Positions 46,000 to 57,610 of a DNA stretch of 64,000 nt are shown one piece after another. Each line of letters opens with the position of its first letter. The first letter of the stretch is position 1. Source of the DNA: Bradyrhizobium septentrionale (GTDB taxonomy: Bacteria > Pseudomonadota > Alphaproteobacteria > Rhizobiales > Xanthobacteraceae); the NCBI RefSeq assembly GCF_011516645.4, contig NZ_CP088285.1, positions 496,001 to 560,000 of the forward strand, read 5' to 3'. The position numbers were made by a program, and so were the translations under genes. The notes under the pieces were generated by a model that did not search any database, had not been told where the DNA came from, and saw only the letters and a list, made by a program, of their open reading frames with translations.

Positions 46000-46454
46000 A
46001 TGCCGTCGCGTTTCAACCTACCCCACATTGACATAATCGCATTTGCGACTTCGCAAGGCTATGTCGGCGAGCAAGGAGGCGGTTCAGGTGCTGTTCGTGA
46101 ACGTGCCGCGCATGGTCAACGTGTTCAAAATGAACTGCGTGTTGCACTCGCGGCAGCTGACGCCGTCAAACCGACGGATACGCGCCTAGAGCCGCCCACC
46201 GGCACATTCGTCGAAGTTGAATTGAAGCGGGGCACGCCGCCTGACGTGCTCGACATGAAAACGCAAGATATACGCACCGGCGCGGTCAAAACGACCGAAG
46301 CAAATGACCGCGTGATCGCGCTGTATATTCCTGATCATGCACGTCCGGTTCTTGAAGAAATTCTCAACGACTATCTAAGCGGGCCGCTGAGCAAAGTAGG
46401 AAACAATCCTCCGAACAAAAAGAAGGTGGAGTCTATCGAGGCTATTCGCACAGC
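46000..46454 (+). pseudogene. ietS: IetS-like subtilase, only the N-terminal prodomain-like part
   Basis: It starts 3 bases after ietA. The product matches the front of IetS-type S8 proteases: FNLPHIDIIAFATSQGYVGE, then AVRERAAHGQRVQNELRVAL, EVELKRGTPPDVLDMKTQDI and PNKKKVESIEAIRTAQ. Members are normally several hundred residues long with the Asp/His/Ser protease domain after this region. Here identity ends at about 46454; the frame runs on to 46542 in sequence that belongs to a gene of the opposite strand. No catalytic residue remains, so no protease is made. Confidence 0.8.
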
Positions 46455-46598
46455 GCAATTCCGGAGGAAGGGCGTCGATTCGGGCCGGGCTCCATACCTC
46501 GCGATCGGCGGACATCGAAGCGAGTGCTACCGCCTGCGTTGAGCCGATGGCGAGCGCAGCGAACAGCAAGGCCGCGCAGAAAAGAACGAAGCGTGTCA

Positions 46599-46599
<1 letters not shown>
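46455..46599 (-). pseudogene. Exported protein gene after czcA, 3' end lost
   Basis: The ATG at 46599 overlaps the czcA stop (TAATG), so it was the last gene of the czc operon. It begins with a signal peptide (MTRFVLFCAALLFAALAIGS) and continues SADREVWSPARIDALPPELR before running into ietS sequence at about 46455. The frame ends at 46375 in foreign sequence. About 50 native residues remain, of a protein I cannot name. Confidence 0.6.
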
Positions 46600-49784
<3,185 letters not shown>

Positions 49785-49808
49785 TCACCTCGTTGCATGA
49801 CGATACAC

Positions 49809-50786
49809 TTACTCACCGGCAGCTCCACCCTTGTACATTTCGGCCTTCGCGACGAAGCTGTTCTCGGCCACGTATCGTTCGCCCTCGGAAAGTCCTGATT
49901 TCACCTCGGCATGTTGAGCATCGGACTCGCCGATCAGCACCGGCCGGGCTTCGATCTTGTCACCTTCGCGCACGAACACGATTGTCTTGCTCTCGAGCGT
50001 TTGGATCGCGCCGACGCGGACGGCTACCGGTGCATTGCGTTTCGCCAAGACGAGTCGCGCCGTCACGAACAGCCCCGGCCGGAGCCGGCCGTCCGGATTG
50101 GTGAGGACGGCGCGCGCGAGGGCGGTCTGTGTGTCACTCGCGCCGACCGGTGAGACGTAAGAGATCGTCGCCTTTATATTCTCCCCACCATCATCCGGAT
50201 CAATCAGGACTTCATCGCCGATACGGACGCGCTTGAAATCGTGACGGTACACCGAAAGATCCACCCAGATCGTCGACAGGTCCGCGACCACGAAAGCCGG
50301 CTTCTGCTCGGATGCGTACTCGCCGAGCGATATTTGCCTCTCAATGATCGTGCCGCTGATGGGCGCCTTGAGATCATATGCGGTAAGACTCTGGTTGCTC
50401 TCGATCGAGGCGAGTTGGTCGCCCTTGACCACGGCGTCGCCGATTCGCTTGCGGATGTCGCGCACGACGCCAGGAAACCGAGGTGTGACCTGCACGACGG
50501 ATTCCTGGTTCGCCCGCAGCATGCCGTTGAGGTGCAGCGTCTCGCTGAGCACGGCACTTCCCGCGGCGCCCAAGGCTACGCCGCCCGCGGCCAATTTGGC
50601 GTCACTGATGAAGACGCGGTCCGCGCCGTGCTCATCCGGCTCCGCACGACCCTCTGCCATCCTCGTCCTTTGGTCCGGCGTCTTCGCCAAGCCAGTCTTG
50701 GCGGCTGGCGAAAGCACCTTGAATCCGACAAAACCGAAGACGGCGACCGACAGGCCGACGGTCAAAATTCTAAAAGTCTTTTTCAT
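49809..50786 (-). CDS. czcB: Efflux RND periplasmic adaptor (CzcB type)
   Basis: 325 residues. Membrane-fusion protein linking CzcA to the outer-membrane channel. N-terminal anchor (FRILTVGLSVAVFGFVGFKV), lipoyl-like halves (FPGVVRDIRKRIGDAVVKGD and LKAPISGTIIERQISLGEYA) and beta-barrel (ATISYVSPVGASDTQTALAR). It lacks the long His-rich N-terminal metal domain of some CzcB proteins. The ATG overlaps the czcC stop by 4 bases. Confidence 0.92.
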   Translation of the reverse strand: MKKTFRILTVGLSVAVFGFVGFKVLSPAAKTGLAKTPDQRTRMAEGRAEPDEHGADRVFISDAKLAAGGVALGAAGSAVLSETLHLNGMLRANQESVVQVTPRFPGVVRDIRKRIGDAVVKGDQLASIESNQSLTAYDLKAPISGTIIERQISLGEYASEQKPAFVVADLSTIWVDLSVYRHDFKRVRIGDEVLIDPDDGGENIKATISYVSPVGASDTQTALARAVLTNPDGRLRPGLFVTARLVLAKRNAPVAVRVGAIQTLESKTIVFVREGDKIEARPVLIGESDAQHAEVKSGLSEGERYVAENSFVAKAEMYKGGAAGE

Positions 50787-52057
50787 CGTGCGCTCTCCCG
50801 CGCGAGTGCGAATGGATTGCCGACAAGCCCCTCAATAGTGGCGACGGCGATGTGGAAGTTTTGCTGCGCTTCCTGCTCTCGCAGTCGCGCCTGCGCTACG
50901 CTGGCCTGCGCGTCGAGGACCTCCAGCAGGCTGAAGCGTCCTTGCGCATATCCTTCGAAGATTGCATCCGCCGCCTGGCGCGATTTCGGGATCGTGGAAT
51001 CGCGCAGGATCGCAAGTTCGCGCTGCGCACCCTGCAGCGAATCGTAGGCGCGGCCGGCAAGAACGATCAATGCGGCGCGGTTTGCTTCTCGTTCTGCACG
51101 GGTCTTCTCCAGGCTCTGTTCGGCGGAGATGACGTAGCCCTGGTTTTGGTCGAACACCGGGATGGGGATCGAAACGCCCAAGCGCACGGCGTCGTCGCCG
51201 GCGTCGTTGAAATGCCGCCAGCCGGCGCTCAGCCGCACGTCCGGATAGGGCCTGAGGCGCGCCATCAGAAGTTCAGCGTTGCGTTGCGCGTACACCGCGG
51301 TCCATCGCACCAATTGAGGGTTGGCGTCGATCGCGGCGACGACAGACTGGAACGACGACGGCCGTCCCACTGCCTCAAGCCTTCCGGATACGGCGGAGTA
51401 TTTGGGCGATGTGTCGCCCATGATCACCGCGAGTTCGCGGCGCGCACTCGCGAGCACTGCGCGGACCCGCTCCCGGTCGGCTTTCACCAAATCGGAAGCG
51501 ACCTGAGCCCGGCCGGTCTCGGCCGGCGAGGATGCGCCGGCGTCGACCCGTCGCTGCAGCAACGGCGTCAGCCGGTCGATAGCGGTGACGTGCTCGTCGA
51601 GGATTTGGATGCGACGTTGAATACCGAGCACGCCCAGGAATGCGATGGCCGTTTCGGAGAGAACTTCCAGCCGCACCGCCTTGCGCTGGATGGTGGCCGT
51701 GTCAAGCGCCGCTCTGCCAGCGGCGATGCGCGCATCACGCTTGCCGAACAGTTCGAAGAGCTGACTGATCTGCAGTGTCGTCTCCGCCGATCGCGTACCG
51801 CGGTAACGACCTGAACCAAAGGAATTGTCCTGTTCGTACGACAGTTCCGGATTGATGAGCGCGCCGGCCTGGATACTCTGGCCGGATGCGATGCCGACGT
51901 CGCGCTCCGCCGCGGTCAGCCGAGGGTTCGCGGCCAACGCGCGCTGCAGCGCCGTCTGAAGGGATAACGACTGGGAATGGGACATGCCCGTCAGCCAGGG
52001 GCCAACAAGCAATACCGACGCGCACGCGAACCGCGTGGCGGCACGAATCAACAACAT
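50783..52057 (-). CDS. czcC: Outer-membrane efflux channel (CzcC, TolC family)
   Basis: 424 residues with signal (ACASVLLVGPWLTGMSHS). TolC-family pattern: SLQTALQRALAANPRLTAAE near the start, ELFGKRDARIAAGRAALDTA, GVSIPIPVFDQNQGYVISAE and the late GRFSLLEVLDAQASVAQARL repeat. First main gene of the czcCBA operon. Confidence 0.92.
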   Translation of the reverse strand: MLLIRAATRFACASVLLVGPWLTGMSHSQSLSLQTALQRALAANPRLTAAERDVGIASGQSIQAGALINPELSYEQDNSFGSGRYRGTRSAETTLQISQLFELFGKRDARIAAGRAALDTATIQRKAVRLEVLSETAIAFLGVLGIQRRIQILDEHVTAIDRLTPLLQRRVDAGASSPAETGRAQVASDLVKADRERVRAVLASARRELAVIMGDTSPKYSAVSGRLEAVGRPSSFQSVVAAIDANPQLVRWTAVYAQRNAELLMARLRPYPDVRLSAGWRHFNDAGDDAVRLGVSIPIPVFDQNQGYVISAEQSLEKTRAEREANRAALIVLAGRAYDSLQGAQRELAILRDSTIPKSRQAADAIFEGYAQGRFSLLEVLDAQASVAQARLREQEAQQNFHIAVATIEGLVGNPFALARESAR

Positions 52058-52111
52058 GGAGACAACCTGATGAACGACAACATACGGGCCCGAAAGCCCG
52101 GCGAAGTGTGG

Positions 52112-52492
52112 TCAGGTCAGGTATCTTGGCGGAGGGGTTTCGATCGCAGCCAGCGAGTCCGGGTGAGAAGTCCGCGGCTCCCTAAGCAAAATCGATGGAG
52201 GCTTGACGAGAGCCAACACAAACATCTGCTCAAGCGTTTTCACGGAGAAACTATCGTCTTTGTCATGCTCCGCGACGACGTTTGCTCGGGATATCTCGAT
52301 CTTTCCCGAGGAGCCGATGTTTGTGATCAACGATTCCACAGCGGTCGGCCGAACCATTGCCTCATTCACTTGGAGATCGCGCAACTGATGCAACGCCCCC
52401 GCCAGAAGACAGACGAGCGCAATAAGAAATGCCACGACAGCGCCAGAGCTGCGCGGATGCAGATTTCTGAACTGGCTCGATCTGGATTTCAC
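52112..52492 (-). CDS. Small membrane-anchored protein upstream of czcC
   Basis: 126 residues with one N-terminal membrane segment (GAVVAFLIALVCLLAGALHQL) and a soluble rest outside the cytoplasm. No metal-binding His/Cys cluster. It lies 54 bases before czcC on the same strand, so it may be the first gene of the efflux operon, in the place CzcI-type proteins often take, though I see no similarity to CzcI. Real but unassigned. Confidence 0.5.
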   Translation of the reverse strand: MKSRSSQFRNLHPRSSGAVVAFLIALVCLLAGALHQLRDLQVNEAMVRPTAVESLITNIGSSGKIEISRANVVAEHDKDDSFSVKTLEQMFVLALVKPPSILLREPRTSHPDSLAAIETPPPRYLT

Positions 52493-52686
52493 TTTGCGGG
52501 GGACTCACGAAGTCGGTGTCTAAGAGTAACATGCGCAATCGATGGCGTCGACCGCGCTGCAGCATAACGAGGACGCCGACGATTAGCAGCGATCCCACAC
52601 CAACGCCATCCCTTTCGAAGCGAGACCACACTCCAATATGAATTATTTCACTCGAACGTGCGAACGATTTTCATTTGCGAGGACCT
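52493..52686. other. Intergenic
   Basis: Between the CDF remnant and the czc operon. A second minus-strand frame overlaps the gene before it but is unlikely. The czc promoter should lie here; no clear boxes or metal-regulator operator seen. Confidence 0.35.
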
Positions 52687-53255
52687 TCAAAAGGTCATGA
52701 CGCCAGAATGCTCAGCCTTGTTGCCGGGTTCAACGTGAATGGTTATCAGCGATTCGCCAATTTCCTCCTTAATCGCCTTTTCAAGCCGATCGCAAATGTC
52801 ATGCGCGGTTGAAACAGTGGTGCTGCCGTCGACGACAAGATGGAAGTCAACAAACGTCATGCGGCCGGCATGTCGGGTCCGTAGATCATGTGCTTCAATC
52901 GCGCCCTTCGCCTCGGCCAAAATGATCTCTCTAATTCGTACCAATGTCTCGGGTGCGACTGCTTCATCCATTAACCCGCTGACCGACTCCCACATGAGAC
53001 CCCAGCCGGACCACAAAATATTCAAGGCAACCGCCGCTGCCAGCGCAGGATCAAGAACGGCCCAACCGGAAATCGCCGCAATCCCTACTCCACCCAGCAC
53101 CCCAACCGAAGAAAGCACGTCCGTGAAAAGATGGCGCCCATCGGCGACGAGAGCCGGTGATCTAAGCTGCCGCCCTCGACGGATCAAAAGCCATGACCAT
53201 CCAGCGTTGATGAAACCCGCCACGCCGTTCACCGCAAGGCCCACCCAAGGCGCCT
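52687..53255 (-). pseudogene. CDF-family cation transporter, 3' part
   Basis: The frame continues from the IS1182 copy 2 edge: EAPWVGLAVNGVAGFINAGW, LVADGRHLFTDVLSSVGVLG (the HxxxD metal site of cation diffusion facilitators), then the cytoplasmic domain RTRHAGRMTFVDFHLVVDGS, STAHDICDRLEKAI and the end at 52687. About 190 of roughly 300 residues remain; the first two or three membrane helices are missing and are not found beyond the IS701. Probably once a Zn/Cd/Co exporter alongside CzcCBA. Confidence 0.82.
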
Positions 53256-53259
53256 CTAG

Positions 53260-54704
53260 GAGCTTGTTTGGATAGTCGCTGTTCAAATCTGGTCGGGTCT
53301 GATTCAACATTGGGCGATGAGCAAGTATTTTCGGCCTTGGAACATCGATCAGACGCTGCTTCTGCCGCCGAATGTGCAGGACTTCGTGCCGAAAGGCCAT
53401 GTCTCGCGGTTTATGGTTGATCTGGTGCGGGAGAGCCTCGATCTCAGGGAGATCATGGGCAGCTATGTGAGCGGGCTTGGGCAGCCGCCGTTTGATCCGC
53501 GGATGATGGTGGCGCTGCTGCTGCATAGCTATGCGAGTGGGCTGTATTCGTCGCGTCGGATTGCCAAGGCCTGCCGGGAGCGGAACGATTTTGTGATGAT
53601 CGTGGCGCTGGATGCGCCGGATTTTCGGACGATCAGCGACTTTCGCAAGCGACATTTGAAGGCGCTCGGCGCGCTATTCGTGCAGGTTCTGAAGTTGTGC
53701 GAGACGGCCGGGCTGGTCAAGCTCGGTCATGTCGCGCTGGATGGTACGAAGATCAAGGCGAACGCGTCGAAACACAAGGCGATGAGTTATGAGCGCATGA
53801 AGAAGCGCGAGGCGGAATTGAAGGCCGAGGTCGCTCGCATGCTGGCGGCCGCCGAGGCGGCGGATGCCTCGGAGGATGAGACTTTCGGCAACAGCGACGA
53901 GCTGCCGGACTGGACCGTCGACAAGCAGAAACGGCTGGCGAAGATCCAGCAAGCGATGGCGGCGCTGGAAGCGGACGCCAAACTGGCGGCTGGAGGAAGA
54001 GCGCCGCATCGAGGCCGAAAAGGAACAGCAGCGCCAGGCCGAAGGCCGCAAGAAGCCGGGCAAACCGGCGGCGCTGCCATCGGAGGAACCCAATCCCAAG
54101 GCGCAACGCAACTTCACCGATCCGGAAAGCCGCATCATGAAGTCGAAGGATGGCTTCGTTCAGGCCTATAATGCCCAGGCGGCCGTCGATGCACATGCCC
54201 AGATCATTGTCGCGCAAGAACTGACCCAGCACGGCAGCGATCAGGGCCAGTTGGTGCCCCTGATCGAGGCCATCGAGAGCAATCTTGGCCGCAAGCCGCG
54301 GCAGGCCTCAGCGGATTCCGGCTACTGCAGCGAAGCCAATCTCGAAGCGCTCGACACACGCAGCATCGATGGCTATGTCGCGCCCGGACGCGCCAAGCAC
54401 CCGACAGTAGCGAACGGAAAAGTCGGCGGCCCGCTGACACAGGCCATGCGAAAGAAGATCGACGATGGCGGCTTCGAAACACCCTACCGATTGCGAAAGC
54501 AAGTGGTGGACCCGGTGTTCGGGCAGATCAAACAGGCAAGAGGCTTCCGCCAGTTCCTGTTGCGGGGCATCGAGAAAGTGCGCGCCGAGTGGACAATGAT
54601 CTGCACCGTCCATAACCTCCTCAAGCTGTTCAACCTCGCAAACGCAGCCTGAGCCTGCTACTCTACAACAAATGCCCGTCACGAAAACATATCTGGACGG
54701 GCTC
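53260..54704 (+). mobile_element. IS1182-family element, copy 2
   Basis: 1445 bases, opposite in direction to copies 1 and 3, flanked by CTAG at 53256-53259 and 54705-54708. The right CTAG is also the left flank of the IS701. One base longer than its sisters because of an insertion in the transposase gene. Confidence 0.92.
53317..54652 (+). pseudogene. IS1182 transposase, copy 2, frameshifted
   Basis: Same protein as copies 1 and 3 up to AKLAA near residue 225. There GGCGGCTGGAGG stands where the others have GGCGGCGGAGG (about 53990): one added T. The first frame ends at 54171, and the rest continues in another frame to 54652. It also has VVDPVFGQ for VVEPVFGQ, which replaces the likely catalytic glutamate by aspartate. 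Confidence 0.9.
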
Positions 54705-54708
54705 CTAG

Positions 54709-56213
54709 TCTGACTGAGTCACAAAACCGCCGGCCAGAATCAGCGATGGATGAAGCACGGACCATCAGTCGAGAGGCCGACATGAGCGGGCGTGGCACCA
54801 AGACGAGCGAGAAGCGATTTGCGACGTATTTGGAAGGGCTTGCCAGTGTCATCGGTCATGCTGATCGGAAGGCGCCGCTGCGCGACTATTGCGTCGGCCT
54901 GATGGCCTGTGGCGGTCGCAAGAGCGTGGAGCCGATGGCGGCGGTGACAGCTCCGGAACGGACGGCCGCCCAGCATCAATCGCTGCTGCATTTCGTCGGC
55001 AGCGGCGCCTGGTCGGATGAGAAGGTGCTGGGCAAGGTACGTGAGATGGTCCTGCCGGCGATTGAACGCCAGGGCCCCATCGAAGCCTGGATCATCGACG
55101 ATACCGGATTTCCCAAGCAGGGGCGACATTCAGTTGGAGTTGCACGGCAATATTGCGGGCAGCTCGGCAAGCAGGATAATTGTCAGGTGGCGGTGTCACT
55201 TTCGATTGCCAACCACCACGCCAGCCTGCCTGTCGCTTATCGCTTTATCTTCCGAAGGAATGGACTGAGGACTGCGATCGGCGGCGCAAGGTGGGCATTC
55301 CTGCCGAAGTTGGCTTCCGGACCAAGCCGGAGATCGCGCTGGAGCAGTTGCGGTGGGCTGCGCGAGCGGCCTTCCACGCGGTGTCGTACTGATGGACGCG
55401 GGCTATGGCAATAACAGCGACCTGCGCACGGAGATCACGGCGCTGGGATTGACCTATGTGGCGGGTCTTCTGTCGAGCACAACGGTATGGGCGCCCGGTA
55501 CCGGTCCCTTGCCGCCGAAGCCATGGTCGGGCCGCGGCCGTCCACCGAAACTGATGCGTACCGTCAGCATCAGCCGGCCGCCGTCAAGGCGCTCGCGATC
55601 GGCCTGCCGGCCAAAGCTTGGCGCACCATCACGTGGCGGCAAGGAATGAACGAAAAGCTGACCTCGCACTTTGCCCGCGTGCGGGTCCGTGCCGCGCATC
55701 GTGATTATTGGCAAACCACCCGGCGATTGGAGGAATGGTTGCTGATCGAATGGCCAAAAGGCGAGGACCAGCCTACCAAATACTGGCTCTCGACATTGCC
55801 GGAGGATGTGGCATTCCGGACTCTCGTTGAGACGGCTAAATTGCGCTGGCGCATCGAACGCGACTATCAGGAACTCAAGCAGGAGGTCGGGCTCGGCCAC
55901 TTCGAGGGACGCGGCTGGCGCGGCTTTCATCGTCACGCAACAATGTGCATCGCAGCCTACGGATTCCTGATCTCCGAGCGGGAGACGATTCCCCCCTCAG
56001 GCACTCGGCACGCCCGGCCGATCCTGCTCGATCGCATTCCCGCAGATTACAGACCCCGCGGATTTGGCGCTGCGGACCCAACGTCACATTCCAAATTCGA
56101 TCGCGACGATGCGACGGCGCCTCGAACATGGGCTCGTCCGAACGCTGTCGAGATGTCCTTGTTGTGCGATCAAGTTCGACCACTAGACAGATCATCGTTT
56201 GTGACGCAGTAGG
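54709..56213 (+). mobile_element. IS701-family element with a broken transposase
   Basis: Between CTAG at 54705-54708 and CTAG at 56214-56217. The ends TCTGACTGAGTCACAAA and TCCTACTGCGTCACAAA (inverse) match. The IS1182 copy 2 used its left CTAG as a target, so the IS701 is the older insertion. Confidence 0.82.
54782..56212 (+). pseudogene. IS701-family transposase, several frameshifts
   Basis: The front (SVIGHADRKAPLRDYCVGLM, IEAWIIDDTGFPKQGRHSVG) is in one frame to about 55250, then LPKEWTEDCDRRRKVGIPAE in a second, GVVLMDAGYGNNSDLRTEIT in a third and the end (LRWRIERDYQELKQEVGLGH) in a fourth stretch. At least three indels. The three acidic contexts DDTGF, DAGYG and ERDYQELK are still readable, but no full protein can be made. 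Confidence 0.85.
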
Positions 56214-56336
56214 ACTAGGGACGTTAAAAGGAAATCGCAGCAGCCCGCTGCCAAAAAGATCCAGGTGCATTCGGATTCGCGGACCCGCTCGCAGCTCGGA
56301 TCTGAGATCATTGAATGCGCATCTAACTGGTGGCAT

Positions 56337-56357
56337 GTGCCAAGTCTCACTTGGCAC
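56337..56357. repeat. Perfect inverted repeat
   Basis: GTGCCAAGT (56337-56345) and ACTTGGCAC (56349-56357) with a 3-base loop. No T run. It lies downstream of the small minus-strand gene at 56413 and might end it or be an operator. Confidence 0.5.
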
Positions 56358-56412
56358 GTCTTCGATTCGATCACCACGCGGGCTGTATCTCTATGTGGCG
56401 CCGAACATCGGC

Positions 56413-56610
56413 TCACCCATCATCAAGCTCGCTCATGGCCTCATCCATATCCGACTGGGAATCGCTTATGACTTGCGTGGCGACGGAAACGAGAGCCTTT
56501 TCGAATGCTCGGCGCAGTAGCGCTGCACGCGTGTCATCGCCGCCGCTCTCGGCGGTGTCGGAGGGGGCGCCAACCTGCGGCGCTGTTGCATTAATATCGG
56601 CTGCGTTCAT
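56413..56610 (-). CDS. Possible small acidic protein
   Basis: 65 residues from Met 56610 (the frame is open to 56661). AADINATAPQVGAPSDTAES, then RAALLRRAFEKALVSVATQV and a strongly acidic end SDSQSDMDEAMSELDDG. The composition is protein-like and helical, but no ribosome site is clear and no family recognised. Confidence 0.4.
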   Translation of the reverse strand: MNAADINATAPQVGAPSDTAESGGDDTRAALLRRAFEKALVSVATQVISDSQSDMDEAMSELDDG

Positions 56611-56661
56611 GTCGTAACACCCGGATAGCGGCGTCGCCGCGAGATGACCTATCCGCTTCAT

Positions 56662-57334
56662 GCTAGCAGGGGCAGCTTGCGAAAAGCTGACTAAGATCGA
56701 GCCTCCTTGGCGGCTTCATCCATGACCACGCAAGTGAGGACAACCGCTGTGCCGGCAAGGTCATTACTGCGATCGGAGCTCTGGTAAATCATGGCGCCAA
56801 AACACTTGGCCACGTCAGCAAGCGCGACGGCGACTGTTGCGCGTTGAAGGCTCAGTGGTACCACAAGCATTTGTGGAGCTATCGTGCTCGATCTGGCGCG
56901 CGCGGCAAGCCACCGAGATCGCACGATCATGGCAGGGACGCACCTCACGCCAGTTCCACAAGAAGAGCAACACCTTGCTGGCGCAGCTCGATCGCATTCT
57001 CGACCGCTTTGAATTGCAAGCCAAACGTTGCGCGTCATGAGATTATCCCTCGCCAGCATCGCCCAGAACCTTCGCCGAACGGATTCCTATCCAACGCGGA
57101 CTCGCATAGGCACCCGTCATCGCGACGGAGCATCGAAATCAAAATGCTGCCACTCTTTTCACGGAATGGGCCGAAGCAGGGGGGGGGCATTTGCTCGAAC
57201 AGAGCGTTGCGGGCCCGGACCCGGAGCGGACGTGGCGTCCTGCGTCTCGACTCCCCTGGCACAAGCCTTGACGAATCTCGACGCGCGGCGTCTGTATGTA
57301 GATCTGCCACGGTCTTCCATTCTGCATCTAGTAG
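56662..57334. other. Fragment-rich region before the riboswitch
   Basis: Two frames look like gene ends. On the minus strand 56691 to about 56825 reads LADVAKCFGAMIYQSSDRSN, then VVMDEAAKEARS. On the plus strand about 56900-57040 reads SWQGRTSRQFHKKSNTLLAQ, then LDRFELQAKRCAS. Both lack beginnings and are probably remnants. A G8 run lies at about 57180-57187. Confidence 0.4.
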
Positions 57335-57500
57335 GATGGAAGCTAAGAGGGAACCCGGTGCGCCGGTAACGGCTATTCCGGGGCTGCCCCCGCAACTGTA
57401 AGCGGCGAGCGGTTGTCATAATGGTCACTGGCCGCGACAGCACCGGGAAGGCCGACAGCCGCAGCGACCCGCGAGCCAGGAGACCTGCCGCGACAGAATA
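57335..57500 (+). ncRNA. Cobalamin (AdoCbl) riboswitch
   Basis: All main conserved parts are present in order: GGGAACCCGGTGCGCCGG, then GGGGCTGCCCCCGCAACTG with TAAGCGG, GTCACTGG, CACCGGGAAGGC, and the B12 box GAGCCAGGAGACCTGCC at 57473-57489. It lies upstream of nrdA on the same strand. Binding of coenzyme B12 should lower expression of the B12-independent ribonucleotide reductase, a known arrangement in bacteria that also own a B12-dependent one. Confidence 0.95.
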
Positions 57501-57501
57501 G

Positions 57502-57550
57502 AACGTCCTCGGGCGGGGTGCCCCGTGCGTCGCTTGCAGCCTGGGACGTT
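57502..57550 (+). promoter_or_regulatory. Possible expression-platform hairpin of the riboswitch
   Basis: AACGTCC (57502-57508) can pair with GGACGTT (57544-57550), enclosing a GC-rich inner palindrome CGGGG/CCCCG. It lies just after the B12 box and 60 bases before the nrdA start. No U run follows, so control would be at translation or through Rho. Inference only. Confidence 0.4.
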
Positions 57551-57610
57551 TGACCCGTCTCCTCGCAAGTCGTGCGCGTGGCTTCACCCCCTAACATCGC
57601 GGGGTTGCCG

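Noticed and set aside
52687..53655. 322-codon minus-strand frame looking like one protein
   Set aside because: Chimera of CDF transporter end and antisense IS1182.
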